A stretch of 45,837 nt of DNA from Paenibacillus harenae DSM 16969 (lineage in GTDB: Bacteria > Bacillota > Bacilli > Paenibacillales > Paenibacillaceae). This document shows, piece after piece, positions 1-6,985 of this stretch (its first letter is position 1; every line of letters starts with the position of its first letter). The stretch covers positions 1 to 45,837 of the forward strand of contig NZ_AULV01000023.1 of NCBI RefSeq assembly GCF_000422465.1, read 5' to 3'. A model generated the notes under the pieces. That model was not told where the DNA came from and ran no database searches. It saw nothing but the letters and a program-made list of their open reading frames with translations. A program made the position numbers and the translations under genes.

Positions 1-42
1 GATAATAGATTTACGGTTGCACATGAAAGGAGGATCAGAACG

Positions 43-570
43 ATGATACCAATGGCATTCTTTCTTTGGAATGAGCACCATTTTTCAAGAGCTCAGGATG
101 AGATATCAAGGGAGCAAAGGTGCGCTAATAAATATGCGCGATTTAATTTAGCGCCGGTTTGGTTTGAAGAGAAAATCGGAAACGGTGCAGCTGCAGTAGA
201 TATCATGATGAATGGTTTTACAACGATGTTTGCAGCCAATGGGTTTAACCGGTCTGCTAAAGCTTTTATTAAATATGAAATTCCTAAAGCGGGACAAAAT
301 TTTACTGTAAAAGCTACAAATGGGTCCAATCCGGAGACTGATTCGTTAACAGTGACAATCAATCCAAAAAGTCTCGATCGAACCGATCTATCCAACACTG
401 CCCTAACAGGAGCGCTTTGGCATGCCTGGATGCACCGTTTGGGATATCGGCACCCTGCAGGTTTGTATACCAGTTATTTTATTGGAGAATTTCCTATGTG
501 TCTCATGCGGGGGTTTCGAGATAAGGTAGCCGGTGAAAAAGACAGTAGGCTTTTCCAGTTTTTAAGTTAA
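43..570 (+). CDS. Hypothetical protein with degenerate metzincin-like motif
   Basis: A 175-residue protein that I cannot assign to a named family. It starts at an ATG preceded by a strong AAAGGAGG (26-33) with a 9-nt spacer. Near residue 127 it carries HAWMHRLGYRH, which matches the metzincin zinc motif HExxHxxGxxH at all three histidines and the glycine, but the catalytic Glu is replaced by Ala. Shortly after comes EFPMCLMRG, whose methionines could serve as a Met-turn. No signal peptide is evident. Seen: the motif and the ribosome binding site. Inference: a metzincin-like fold that may bind zinc but probably lacks normal peptidase activity. The gene is isolated, with no partner gene within 400 bp downstream. 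Confidence 0.6.
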   Translation: MIPMAFFLWNEHHFSRAQDEISREQRCANKYARFNLAPVWFEEKIGNGAAAVDIMMNGFTTMFAANGFNRSAKAFIKYEIPKAGQNFTVKATNGSNPETDSLTVTINPKSLDRTDLSNTALTGALWHAWMHRLGYRHPAGLYTSYFIGEFPMCLMRGFRDKVAGEKDSRLFQFLS

Positions 571-1005
571 TGTGAACAAATCAAATAAGGATAGATCCAC
601 CAGTATTGAAGGATTTGTATACGAATTGCAAGCTGCAACTGTGTTCCAGAACGAATTTCTGTATACACGGTAAGTTGGTGTCGAAATTTTTTAGGGGCGG
701 CGTGGAGAAAGCGTGCAGTAAATGGAATTATTTAGGGTAGCTGTGCTCTCCCTCTATTCCCGTGCGCCTTCATGTTGCCGAAGTCTAACACGGAGTTCCC
801 CTTCTTGTCTTTCATCCTTTACCAACCGGGCGAAATCCTGCGAATAAGCGAGCATTCGTGAGAAAAACATATCGTACCGAGGGAGTTGAATAAAACAGCG
901 ACAGTTTAGGATATTGTTTCCCCATCCATAGCTGCCGCTGTCTCTATAATTGTTGTCAGTCTATTACTTGTTTTACGAAGTCTGACGGTTTTTCGAAAAA
1001 GTCGC
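571..1005. other. Gene-free stretch with dispersed repeat copy
   Basis: No convincing gene. The stretch holds one copy of a dispersed hairpin repeat (about 833-890) that recurs near 44.1 kb in inverted orientation. The rest looks like decayed intergenic DNA. Confidence 0.5.
833..890 (+). repeat. Dispersed hairpin repeat, copy 1
   Basis: Contains GAAATCCTGCGAATAAG followed by CGAGCATTCGTGAGAAAA and TATCGTACCGAGGGAGTT. CGAAT and ATTCG can pair across an 8-base loop. Nearly the same ~55 bp appears reverse-complemented at 44072-44130, and its first 17 bases appear again at 44407-44423. Confidence 0.75.
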
Positions 1006-1851
1006 GTGGCTTTGGTGATTCCGAAAGGGGGAAGTGTAAGTGAAAATTTGGATACTTTAGCTGGTAACAATAACATGTCAGTGGACCCTATCAATTATGA
1101 TAGCTTTGATTATGTATTTGGTTTTAATGGTAGGCCAACAACTGATTGGAAGCCGGCACAACTCAAAGTAATAAAAAAAGGTAAATTTCAAGACTTTGCT
1201 TACTTACACGGAGGTATCCCTATATTTAATAGAAATAGTTTGGATGTACTAAATGATTTATTGTTTGAATTCGTTGAATTATTGGATGTTGAAGTTACTA
1301 ATAATATTGTTGAACTAAAAATGGTGAATGTAGTTAACCTTATTGATGCAGTAGATTATTCTCGGTCAGTTCCAGAGAGAACGTTAAGAGGTAAAGTTAA
1401 TGGATTCAAAAAGATGCACTTTTTAGATGATAAAGTAGCTATGCAAACAATTTTCAAAACACCAGAATTTCCTTATACAAGAGTGTATGTCTCGGACAAA
1501 TTTAGGGATGTAGTTTTAGCTTCTAAACTTAAGGGCTTCGAATTTATCGAAGCCTGGGATTCCGAACGAACGGATGAAATAGAAAAAGATGAGCAACAAC
1601 GTTTTGAAGCTATTCTAGCAGAAATAGAGAAGAATAAAGGGACTGAATTTAGTTGGTCGGATGCTGTTGGGATGGTGAAGCAAGGAACAGCCGTTGCTAG
1701 TGGTTCGTGGAAGTTACAGAATGATAAGGATGGAAATATGCAAATTTCCAGACTTAGCTTAGATTGTAAGTATAGTTGGATTAATTCGGATATTGTACCG
1801 CCAATTCTTATTGGGTTAAAATGGCACGAAGTTGAAAAGTCGGACATGTAA
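1006..1851 (+). CDS. Imm11/Imm43-like immunity protein
   Basis: A 281-residue AT-rich gene. The central and C-terminal parts (NVVNLIDAVDYSRSVP, then YTRVYVSDKFRDVVLASKLK and GFEFIEAWDSE) have the layout I associate with the Imm11 (DUF1629)/Imm43 immunity families of polymorphic toxin systems: a conserved core, a short variable segment, then a 'seen as V-S-x-x-F ... L-K-G-F-E-F' tail. It would neutralise a cognate toxin in the cytoplasm. No toxin gene lies next to it, so it may be an orphan. The start is uncertain: the GTG at 1006 has no ribosome binding site, and the ATG at 1075 (residue 24) fits the domain boundary but has only a weak one. The family is recalled from pattern, not from a search. 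Confidence 0.65.
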   Translation: MALVIPKGGSVSENLDTLAGNNNMSVDPINYDSFDYVFGFNGRPTTDWKPAQLKVIKKGKFQDFAYLHGGIPIFNRNSLDVLNDLLFEFVELLDVEVTNNIVELKMVNVVNLIDAVDYSRSVPERTLRGKVNGFKKMHFLDDKVAMQTIFKTPEFPYTRVYVSDKFRDVVLASKLKGFEFIEAWDSERTDEIEKDEQQRFEAILAEIEKNKGTEFSWSDAVGMVKQGTAVASGSWKLQNDKDGNMQISRLSLDCKYSWINSDIVPPILIGLKWHEVEKSDM

Positions 1852-2150
1852 CTTTGACGACGGCCGCAGCCCGGGCCAATCCAGAGGCCGACTTCTCCAT
1901 CTAGGTGATCCCGTATAGCTGCGCGTGACGGTAGAGTTGCTGTAATCCCAGGGCGAACAAGGTCGTCCTCTACGACAGCGGCATGTTCTTAGTGCCCAAT
2001 AGCATCACGCGACAGGGTCCCCATCTCAGGCTGCAGTCAGGATGAGGGGCAGCCGCTTGACAGCGTAAGCGTGGATGAGGCCGTTGGCGACACCTTCCAG
2101 ACATATGAGAAAAAGTGTGAGACTGAAAAATAGAGTTGAAGACTGAGAGA
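1852..2150 (-). pseudogene. Decayed GC-rich coding remnant (unknown)
   Basis: Between two AT-rich genes lies a GC-rich block. Read on the minus strand from about 2106 to 1862, one frame gives some 80 codons of protein-like sequence broken by only two stops, including MGTLSRDAIGH and VRPGITATLPSRAAIRDHLD. I do not recognise the family. The sharp composition change and the internal stops suggest a gene fragment left by an earlier rearrangement. Confidence 0.3.
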
Positions 2151-2162
2151 AACTAACGATTC

Positions 2163-2245
2163 GTCATTAAGCTAACGGGTACGATAGTTGAATGCCAAAG
2201 GGGCTGCCGTGCGGTAGTCCCTTCGCTCAGCTAACGGGCAGGATA
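2163..2245 (+). repeat. CTAACGGG/hairpin repeat, copy A
   Basis: Core CTAACGGGTACGATAGTTGA is followed by an imperfect hairpin (AAAGGGGCTGCCG with CGGTAGTCCCTT), and then by a second core, GCTCAGCTAACGGGCAGGAT. It lies upstream of the DUF2750 gene. Copy B (2662-2727) has the same core and hairpin, copy C (3311-3342) has the core only, and copy D is at 41713-41736. Confidence 0.8.
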
Positions 2246-2300
2246 CTTTAATAAGAACGCAGAAAAATATAACCCAAAATGGAAATTTAATGAGGTGTAC

Positions 2301-2660
2301 ATGAGCCAATCATCAGCACAATCTCATGCATTTGTGGAAGAGATATTAGAGAATAAAAAAGTATGGGCAATAAAGGATGAACAAGGCTTTCCCAGTTCAA
2401 CCAATATAAACGGTGAAACAGCAATCCCTTTCTGGTCATTGAAATCAAGAGCAGAGAAAGTAATTAAAAATGTTCCCGCATATATTACGTTTCAACCATA
2501 CGAGATCAAACTAGAAGATTTTCTAACCAAATGGTTACCTGGTCTTGAAAAAGATAGCTTATATGTTGGTGTTAATTGGAGTGGGAACAGAGCAACGGGC
2601 TATGACTTAAAACCTAATGAGGTTTTAGAACGAATAAAACATGAGTGGAGGAAGAATTGA
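2301..2660 (+). CDS. DUF2750 domain-containing protein
   Basis: About 119 residues, matching the whole length of the DUF2750 family as I know it: VWAIKDEQGFPSS, AIPFWSLKSRAEKVIKNVPA, LEDFLTKWLPGLEKD and VGVNWSGNRATGYDL follow in family order. The function of DUF2750 is unknown; members are small soluble proteins. I place the start at ATG 2301, with TGAGG 5 nt before it, rather than at the in-frame GTG at 2295. The stop codon is followed within a few bases by repeat copy B, and repeat copy A precedes the gene, so it sits between two repeats like a cassette. It is AT-rich relative to the core genes. Confidence 0.85.
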   Translation: MSQSSAQSHAFVEEILENKKVWAIKDEQGFPSSTNINGETAIPFWSLKSRAEKVIKNVPAYITFQPYEIKLEDFLTKWLPGLEKDSLYVGVNWSGNRATGYDLKPNEVLERIKHEWRKN

Positions 2661-2661
2661 A

Positions 2662-2727
2662 GTCGCTCAACTAACGGGTACGATAGTTCAATGCTGAAGG
2701 GCTGCCGTGAGCAGCCCTTCGCTCATG
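2662..2727 (+). repeat. CTAACGGG/hairpin repeat, copy B
   Basis: Starts one or two bases after the DUF2750 stop. Core CTAACGGGTACGATAGTTCA is followed by a perfect 10-bp inverted repeat GAAGGGCTGC/GCAGCCCTTC with a 5-base loop and then CGCTCA. There is no T-run, so it is not a typical terminator, although it could still fold in RNA. Confidence 0.8.
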
Positions 2728-2811
2728 GGACTAATGTTTGGCCAAGTAGATGTATAGAGTACGCAACCTTTAAAAGAATTGGACGTCCAAAATGTAAAGG
2801 AGGTTTCAATT

Positions 2812-3306
2812 ATGAAATGGATAGCTGGAATTATGCTTTCATTGCTCATAGTGACTGGGTGTTCAAATGCAGAGGGGGTTGAACAAGGAAACAAACGTAA
2901 CGAATTATCGAAGATGAAGACTGACTCTCGTAGCTATCTTGAGAATAAAGGGTACCAGATTGTTTCCTATGATGGACGTGCTGAGAGTTACGAACTGACA
3001 AAGCAGAAAATCATATCGCTGCCATATATGATGTATTGGGGATTGCAGTTAGTTGACCCTTCCAAATATTTTGGCAAGACAATCAACGTTGAAAAGTTCA
3101 TTGTTAAAAATCATCCGCTTGCCAAAGGGAAAGTTGATATTTATTTATATGAAGTTGATGGTCAACCCATAGGGGGAACTTCATACCCGCATGGTGATAC
3201 TTCAGATGGTGGATACTGGTCCATAGACGGCAAAACGATAGAAGAGCTTCAACCTAAGTCTTATCAGGACTGGAGTATGGAATGGGTTAATAAATATTCT
3301 GATTAA
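2812..3306 (+). CDS. Putative lipoprotein, unknown family
   Basis: 164 residues from ATG 2812, chosen because AAAGGAGG (2796-2803) lies 8 nt upstream and because this start gives a clean lipoprotein signal: MKWIAGIMLSLLIVTGC with the lipobox Cys at residue 17. The mature part is polar, with SYDGRAESYELTKQKI and a Trp/Tyr-rich C-terminus (GYWSIDGKTIEEL, DWSMEWVNKY). It is probably anchored on the outer face of the membrane. I do not recognise a domain. It is the third AT-rich gene of the repeat-separated series; repeat copy C begins just after its stop. Confidence 0.75.
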   Translation: MKWIAGIMLSLLIVTGCSNAEGVEQGNKRNELSKMKTDSRSYLENKGYQIVSYDGRAESYELTKQKIISLPYMMYWGLQLVDPSKYFGKTINVEKFIVKNHPLAKGKVDIYLYEVDGQPIGGTSYPHGDTSDGGYWSIDGKTIEELQPKSYQDWSMEWVNKYSD

Positions 3307-3310
3307 AAGG

Positions 3311-3342
3311 AGCTATTCAGCTAACGGGTACGATAGCACAGT
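3311..3342 (+). repeat. CTAACGGG repeat core, copy C (truncated)
   Basis: CAGCTAACGGGTACGATAGC starts within 10 bases of the lipoprotein stop codon. It matches the core of copies A and B, but the hairpin half is missing. Confidence 0.7.
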
Positions 3343-3900
3343 TCTTGTTTGTTTTTTCTTCGTAGGAGCAACCCGGTATGCAGTGTGATTTGTCCTGCGT
3401 CGCCGGCGTGCTCCGAGACTTTTGCCTGGATCTTTCCGGAAGCAGCTGCGTGATTCCCTAGGCGATAGCGATGCTGGCTGCAGTAACTGCCCTGAGACTA
3501 CCGCCTGCAGGTTATCATGATACATTTCCTTTAACCTTGTTTTCTTGGTTGGCTTGCCCGTATTGATTATGTAACCTTATTCATATTGACTGATCTTTAG
3601 TAAATAATTATGGTTAAAGCAATAATTTTAAAAGGGGCGGTAACGGTATGCGTGGAGGTAAAAAGGAAGTTGCTGGACGTTAGGTAATCGCTCAAATGGC
3701 ATCGTCTACCTCCGTCAGTCTTAGCTGTTCTTCCAGCTGTTTTAATGTACGTATCTAGGGGGAGATTCTTTCCAGAGCGGTTCGTTTCCTATTGTGGTAA
3801 TATGGGTTGGGGATTGAAAAAAACGGTTAATATACGAGGGGTTAAATGTCCCAATTAAGAAAGCAGTTATAGAGATTTATTTGCTAAAAGGAGGAATAAG
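3343..3900. other. Gene-poor stretch before second lipoprotein
   Basis: No supported gene. The first half is GC-rich and looks decayed; the second half (from about 3530) is AT-rich and ends in the ribosome binding site AAAAGGAGG (3886-3894) of the next gene. I could not place a confident promoter. Confidence 0.4.
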
Positions 3901-4422
3901 ATGATAAAAGGATACATTTTAATAGTAATAATGAGCATTTTACTATTGTGTGGTTGTTCTGAAGAAAGTATAAAGGAGAACACCATCGCACGGGAGAATT
4001 TAGATAATACTGCTGTTGACAGTGCAATAAAAACAAATAAGAAAGAAAGTTATAAATTACCTTTTAAAATAAAAACAATTGAGAGTAAAATAATTGACCT
4101 TAATGATCCTGCGATTGACCCACCACTTAAAGGAGTAAGGTATGAAGTATCATTATTCTCAAACGAAAAAATATCGCCTGAAAATTATTCATCTTATGAA
4201 TTAGAAATTGCAGCTAATTCCACTTTAAAAGAATCTTTAGGGCCTATCCAATCTTTAATAAACTTAACCAAAACCTTAAGTGATGGGTATTTGTATAGCA
4301 TTGCATTTGAAACTATTTACAGGAATTACTCACAAGAAGAACTTGAAAATTTAAAAAATGATCGCGACTTTCGAGTATTCTTGAACTATGAAGAGGTACG
4401 ATATCCTGTTGAATTTCAATAA
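3901..4422 (+). CDS. Putative lipoprotein, unknown family
   Basis: 173 residues with a lipoprotein signal peptide (MIKGYILIVIMSILLLCGC, Cys 19) and a strong AAAAGGAGG 6 nt before the ATG. The mature domain is Lys/Glu/Asn-rich and shows alternating beta-type stretches (GVRYEVSLFSNEKI, YSIAFETIYRN). It has no motif I recognise. It is probably membrane-anchored and facing outward. The base composition is strongly AT-rich compared with the core genes after 27 kb, which suggests horizontal acquisition. It is a single-gene unit with its own terminator at 4480-4518. Confidence 0.75.
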   Translation: MIKGYILIVIMSILLLCGCSEESIKENTIARENLDNTAVDSAIKTNKKESYKLPFKIKTIESKIIDLNDPAIDPPLKGVRYEVSLFSNEKISPENYSSYELEIAANSTLKESLGPIQSLINLTKTLSDGYLYSIAFETIYRNYSQEELENLKNDRDFRVFLNYEEVRYPVEFQ

Positions 4423-4479
4423 ATCCCTGTTATACTTTGCGGTCAGTATCAGCTTCGCTGGTACTGGGCCCGGTTATGA

Positions 4480-4518
4480 AAACCGGATTCCTTTATAAAA
4501 TAAAGGGTCCGGTTTTTT
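4480..4518 (+). terminator. Rho-independent terminator after lipoprotein gene
   Basis: AACCGGA and TCCGGTT form the stem base, the inner arms CCTTTAT/ATAAAGG extend it, and a T-run follows. Confidence 0.85.
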
Positions 4519-4533
4519 CATGTAATGAATTGC

Positions 4534-4701
4534 TTAGCGTACGATTTTTTCCGTTTCGTGAAGTGACCCCTTATTTGGCGCCGGCATCCATGTTGCCCAA
4601 GCCTGGCCAATCACAATTGGAGCCCAGTCAACATTATAACGAAAATGTACACTAAAGACTTTCCCGTCTCTTTTGTAAAAAGAAGTATGATTTCCCAATA
4701 A
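4534..4701 (-). pseudogene. Truncated gene remnant, unknown family
   Basis: The minus strand has an open stretch of 55 codons ending in a stop, with sequence that reads like a real protein C-terminus (SFYKRDGKVFSVHFRYNVDW, then APIVIGQAWATWMPAPNKG). There is no start codon with a ribosome binding site, and a stop lies immediately upstream in frame. I take it as the tail of a lost gene. The family is not recognised. Confidence 0.35.
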
Positions 4702-4860
4702 CTACCGAATTCGTGTTTCGGAGAGGGAAGGCATATTCGAAAAATAGCTCTTTTTTATTTAGGCGAAATATTTTTAGAAAAAAAGAGGATATTTCCAAAA
4801 GAGGTGGAATTAGTTACATATATAGATCAATAAACTACTAAAATTGGAATGGAGAGGAAA

Positions 4861-5613
4861 ATGAAGAAAAAGCTTTACACTGTTACTATGGCTGCGATGC
4901 TATCCTTTGCAGCGATTACGACTTCCGCATTTGCGGAACAGGCATCATCTGTTAAAGTTCCATCTGCTTTAAGCGCTGCTTTCGGTAATGAGGAGGGAGA
5001 AATTTCTAACTATAAGGAGTATGACACTGGCGTTAATCTAAATGCGCAAGTAACTGTTGTAGAACCAGCACTTGTGGCGAAGAGTAATTCTATGAATAAT
5101 TCTAAGAATAATTCTCTTATACAGCCACTTGCTGAGGAGCGTCGAGTTTACTCACATACAACATATTCAATCGGGACACTACAAATTGCAGGTTATAGTG
5201 TGGGTCCAATTAACAATCAAAAATTTATTGTAAGTGTGGCAAAAGGTCATACGAATACTGCATCTTCTAGTCTTACTGTTACCGGAACTTTACAGGTATC
5301 GGGAAGTTTTAATAATAATGTTTTAGGACTTGTTAAATCTTCTCTAAATCTTTCTGCAACTGGTACGGTTTCAAAGTTCTATAATACAACTGATGTTTGG
5401 ACTGGACCATCCGAAACTAGCCCATATAATACACGTGATTATTATGGGGCGATTGACTATGATAAATATAATATTAATGTAGTTCAACGTGATTACTATA
5501 ACCATTATCTTGGAACAACATATATAGGCCAAGGATACGACACTTTTAACATTAGTGTGAATAATACGCTGAAACCGAAAAACATTGAATACAGTAGAGA
5601 CCGAAATGTTTAA
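4861..5613 (+). CDS. Secreted protein, unknown family
   Basis: 250 residues. ATG 4861 is chosen because GGAGAGG lies just upstream and because it gives a classic Sec signal peptide (MKKKLYTVTMAAMLSFAAIT, cleavage near AFA-EQ). The mature part has a low-complexity Asn/Ser segment (SMNNSKNNS) and then a beta-rich domain with many Ser/Thr/Tyr (SSSLTVTGTLQVSGSF, LNLSATGTVSKFYNTTDVW). There is no lipobox and no sortase signal, so it is probably released or wall-associated. The composition is AT-rich. It is a single gene closed by the terminator at 5693-5729. I do not recognise the family. Confidence 0.7.
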   Translation: MKKKLYTVTMAAMLSFAAITTSAFAEQASSVKVPSALSAAFGNEEGEISNYKEYDTGVNLNAQVTVVEPALVAKSNSMNNSKNNSLIQPLAEERRVYSHTTYSIGTLQIAGYSVGPINNQKFIVSVAKGHTNTASSSLTVTGTLQVSGSFNNNVLGLVKSSLNLSATGTVSKFYNTTDVWTGPSETSPYNTRDYYGAIDYDKYNINVVQRDYYNHYLGTTYIGQGYDTFNISVNNTLKPKNIEYSRDRNV

Positions 5614-5692
5614 CCCCCCAGATGTTTGCACTTCATGATAGCTACGCTGGTACTAGTGCTTTCCGCTACATAGCTGTAAATCAGCTGATAAT

Positions 5693-5729
5693 GGAAAAGA
5701 GCTGCTCCTTCGGGGGTAGCTCTTTTTCC
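5693..5729 (+). terminator. Rho-independent terminator after secreted-protein gene
   Basis: AAAAGAGCT and AGCTCTTTTT pair around an inner CTCC-TTCG-GGGG hairpin, with a T-rich 3' arm. Confidence 0.85.
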
Positions 5730-5927
5730 GTCACGCACTCAAAGCCATGCTCTCCATCACTTCCGTCAGTACGGCGACTGCACGTAAGCTGCCTACGCCT
5801 CGTCAATGGTCTTGAACGGTATGCAGCGGAATGAACCGCCATTTATAAGGATCGATGCGCACGACAACCCCTATCTCCTCCCTCTTCTTAGCCAAAATGG
5901 ATTCCACTGATTAACTTTTCAATCTTA
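5730..5927. other. Gene-free stretch with possible minus-strand remnant
   Basis: No complete gene. On the minus strand, about 5805-5900, one frame reads AKKREEIGVVVRIDPYKW and then RFIPLHTVQDH before a stop. This resembles the tail of a small YolD-like protein, a family that usually accompanies UvrX polymerases. That resemblance is a guess. Confidence 0.25.
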
Positions 5928-5957
5928 TTGTATAAGAACGTATGTTCTGGTTATAAT
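5928..5957 (+). promoter_or_regulatory. SOS-type promoter (LexA/DinR box)
   Basis: TTGTAT (5928-5933) and TATAAT (5952-5957) are 18 bp apart. Between them lies GAACGTATGTTC (5936-5947), a perfect GAAC-N4-GTTC Gram-positive SOS box. LexA bound there would cover the spacer and repress the gene until DNA damage. AGGAGGT (5976-5982) follows, 12 nt before the ATG. Confidence 0.8.
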
Positions 5958-5994
5958 GTTAATAAGAAAGTATACAGGAGGTTGATTTGTCTGC

Positions 5995-6585
5995 ATGAAT
6001 CGAGAAAAAGTGATTATGTTGGCAGATTGCCAATCGTTTTATGCATCGGTGGAGAAGTTGCAGTCCGAGAACGGCCTGCTCGGTATCGGCCCCTACCCGG
6101 CGCCGGACCGCGTCGATCCCGACTTGATTAATGCCGGCAAAGAAACCGTCACCGCCATTACGGGCGCAGCTTATTTCAGCAGTGCCGATTCCTTCGCCAT
6201 GATACGAGGCGGACATATCAATCTGGCGATTCTGGGCGGCATGGAAGTGTCCGCAACCGGAGATCTGGCCAATTGGACGATTCCCGGCAAGATGGTCAAG
6301 GGCATGGGAGGAGCCATGGACTTGGTGCACGGCGCGAAGAGGATCGTAGTCATTATGGACCACGTCAACAAGGCGGGCCAGCCCAAGATCGTTAACAATT
6401 GCAGCCTTCCCATGACCGGTAAGCAAGTTGTGAATCGGATCATTACCGACCGGGCGGTTATCGATGTTACGCCAGAAGGCCTGCATCTAGTTGAGGTCGC
6501 CGAAGGCTTCACGATCGAGGATATCCGTGGCGCAACGGAGCCGCCGCTTCTGCTGTCCGATACGCTGCAGTTGAATGCCTATTAG
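5995..6585 (+). CDS. Chimera: UvrX-like polymerase N-terminus fused to CoA-transferase subunit B
   Basis: 196 residues. Residues 1-21 ([20 protein letters not shown]) are the start of a UvrX-type Y-family DNA polymerase, including its first catalytic Asp. From about residue 22 the sequence is 3-oxoacid CoA-transferase subunit [13 protein letters not shown] with the catalytic Glu of the family I (S)ENG motif at residue 25, then [47 protein letters not shown] and a normal C-terminus. The native B subunit is about 215 residues, so roughly the first 40-50 are lost. No subunit A gene is nearby. The promoter and start come from the polymerase gene. This is probably a deletion scar; whether the product folds is unknown. 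Confidence 0.8.
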   Translation: MNREKVIMLADCQSFYASVEKLQSENGLLGIGPYPAPDRVDPDLINAGKETVTAITGAAYFSSADSFAMIRGGHINLAILGGMEVSATGDLANWTIPGKMVKGMGGAMDLVHGAKRIVVIMDHVNKAGQPKIVNNCSLPMTGKQVVNRIITDRAVIDVTPEGLHLVEVAEGFTIEDIRGATEPPLLLSDTLQLNAY

Positions 6586-6836
6586 TGAGCTGGCTTAGCT
6601 ACTTCCAGAGAGGAGCTGAGGACCATTTACACGAATCTCTTTGTTATCGTCACCGGCGCGATTTGTAGCAACCGCTCAAAAGAACAGGGGCTCCCGTACG
6701 CGGGCTGCCTCTTTTTGAAATACAAGAATTAATAAGTTTCACTCGTATAAATCACCTTGTATTTCTCCGGGTATCACCTTGTACATTGAAAACGAAATAA
6801 GCGGAAATTTAACGGTGAGTTACAGCCTGAACTCAC
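6586..6836. other. Intergenic stretch with a short direct repeat
   Basis: No gene. It holds the terminator at 6686-6717 and two direct copies of ATCACCTTGTA (6751 and 6773) 22 bp apart, which could be protein-binding sites upstream of the next promoter. Confidence 0.4.
6686..6717 (+). terminator. Rho-independent terminator after chimeric gene
   Basis: AGGGGC...GCCTCT pairs with an inner CCCG/CGGG and is followed by TTTTT. Confidence 0.75.
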
Positions 6837-6914
6837 AAATGAAAGATCAGAATCCAAACAAAGTCTAATATGCCTTTGAATCTCCCTCTTATATACTAGT
6901 CACGAGAGATCTCT
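6837..6914 (+). promoter_or_regulatory. Activator-dependent promoter, block A
   Basis: Contains CAGAATCCAAACAAAGTC (from 6848), a TATACT -10 box at 6892 and the palindrome GAGATCTC at 6906, with no -35 box. The same three elements, with the same spacing to within 1 bp, lie before the importer gene at 12673-12740. The conserved block covers the -35 position, which suits an activator such as the AraC-type regulator encoded downstream. Confidence 0.65.
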
Positions 6915-6985
6915 TATGCGTTAAAGAATGTCACGGAATGAATTTGATTTAGAAAGCGCATTCATCTGATAGGGGGTAGAGTGAC

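Noticed and set aside
2163..3342. Integron attC sites
   Set aside because: The cores are direct, not inverted, repeats and lack the RYYYAAC/GTTRRRY pair; no integron integrase is in the window.
3313..3525. Minus-strand ORF of 70 codons
   Set aside because: It spans repeat copy C, lacks a ribosome binding site and has an unnatural Arg-rich composition.
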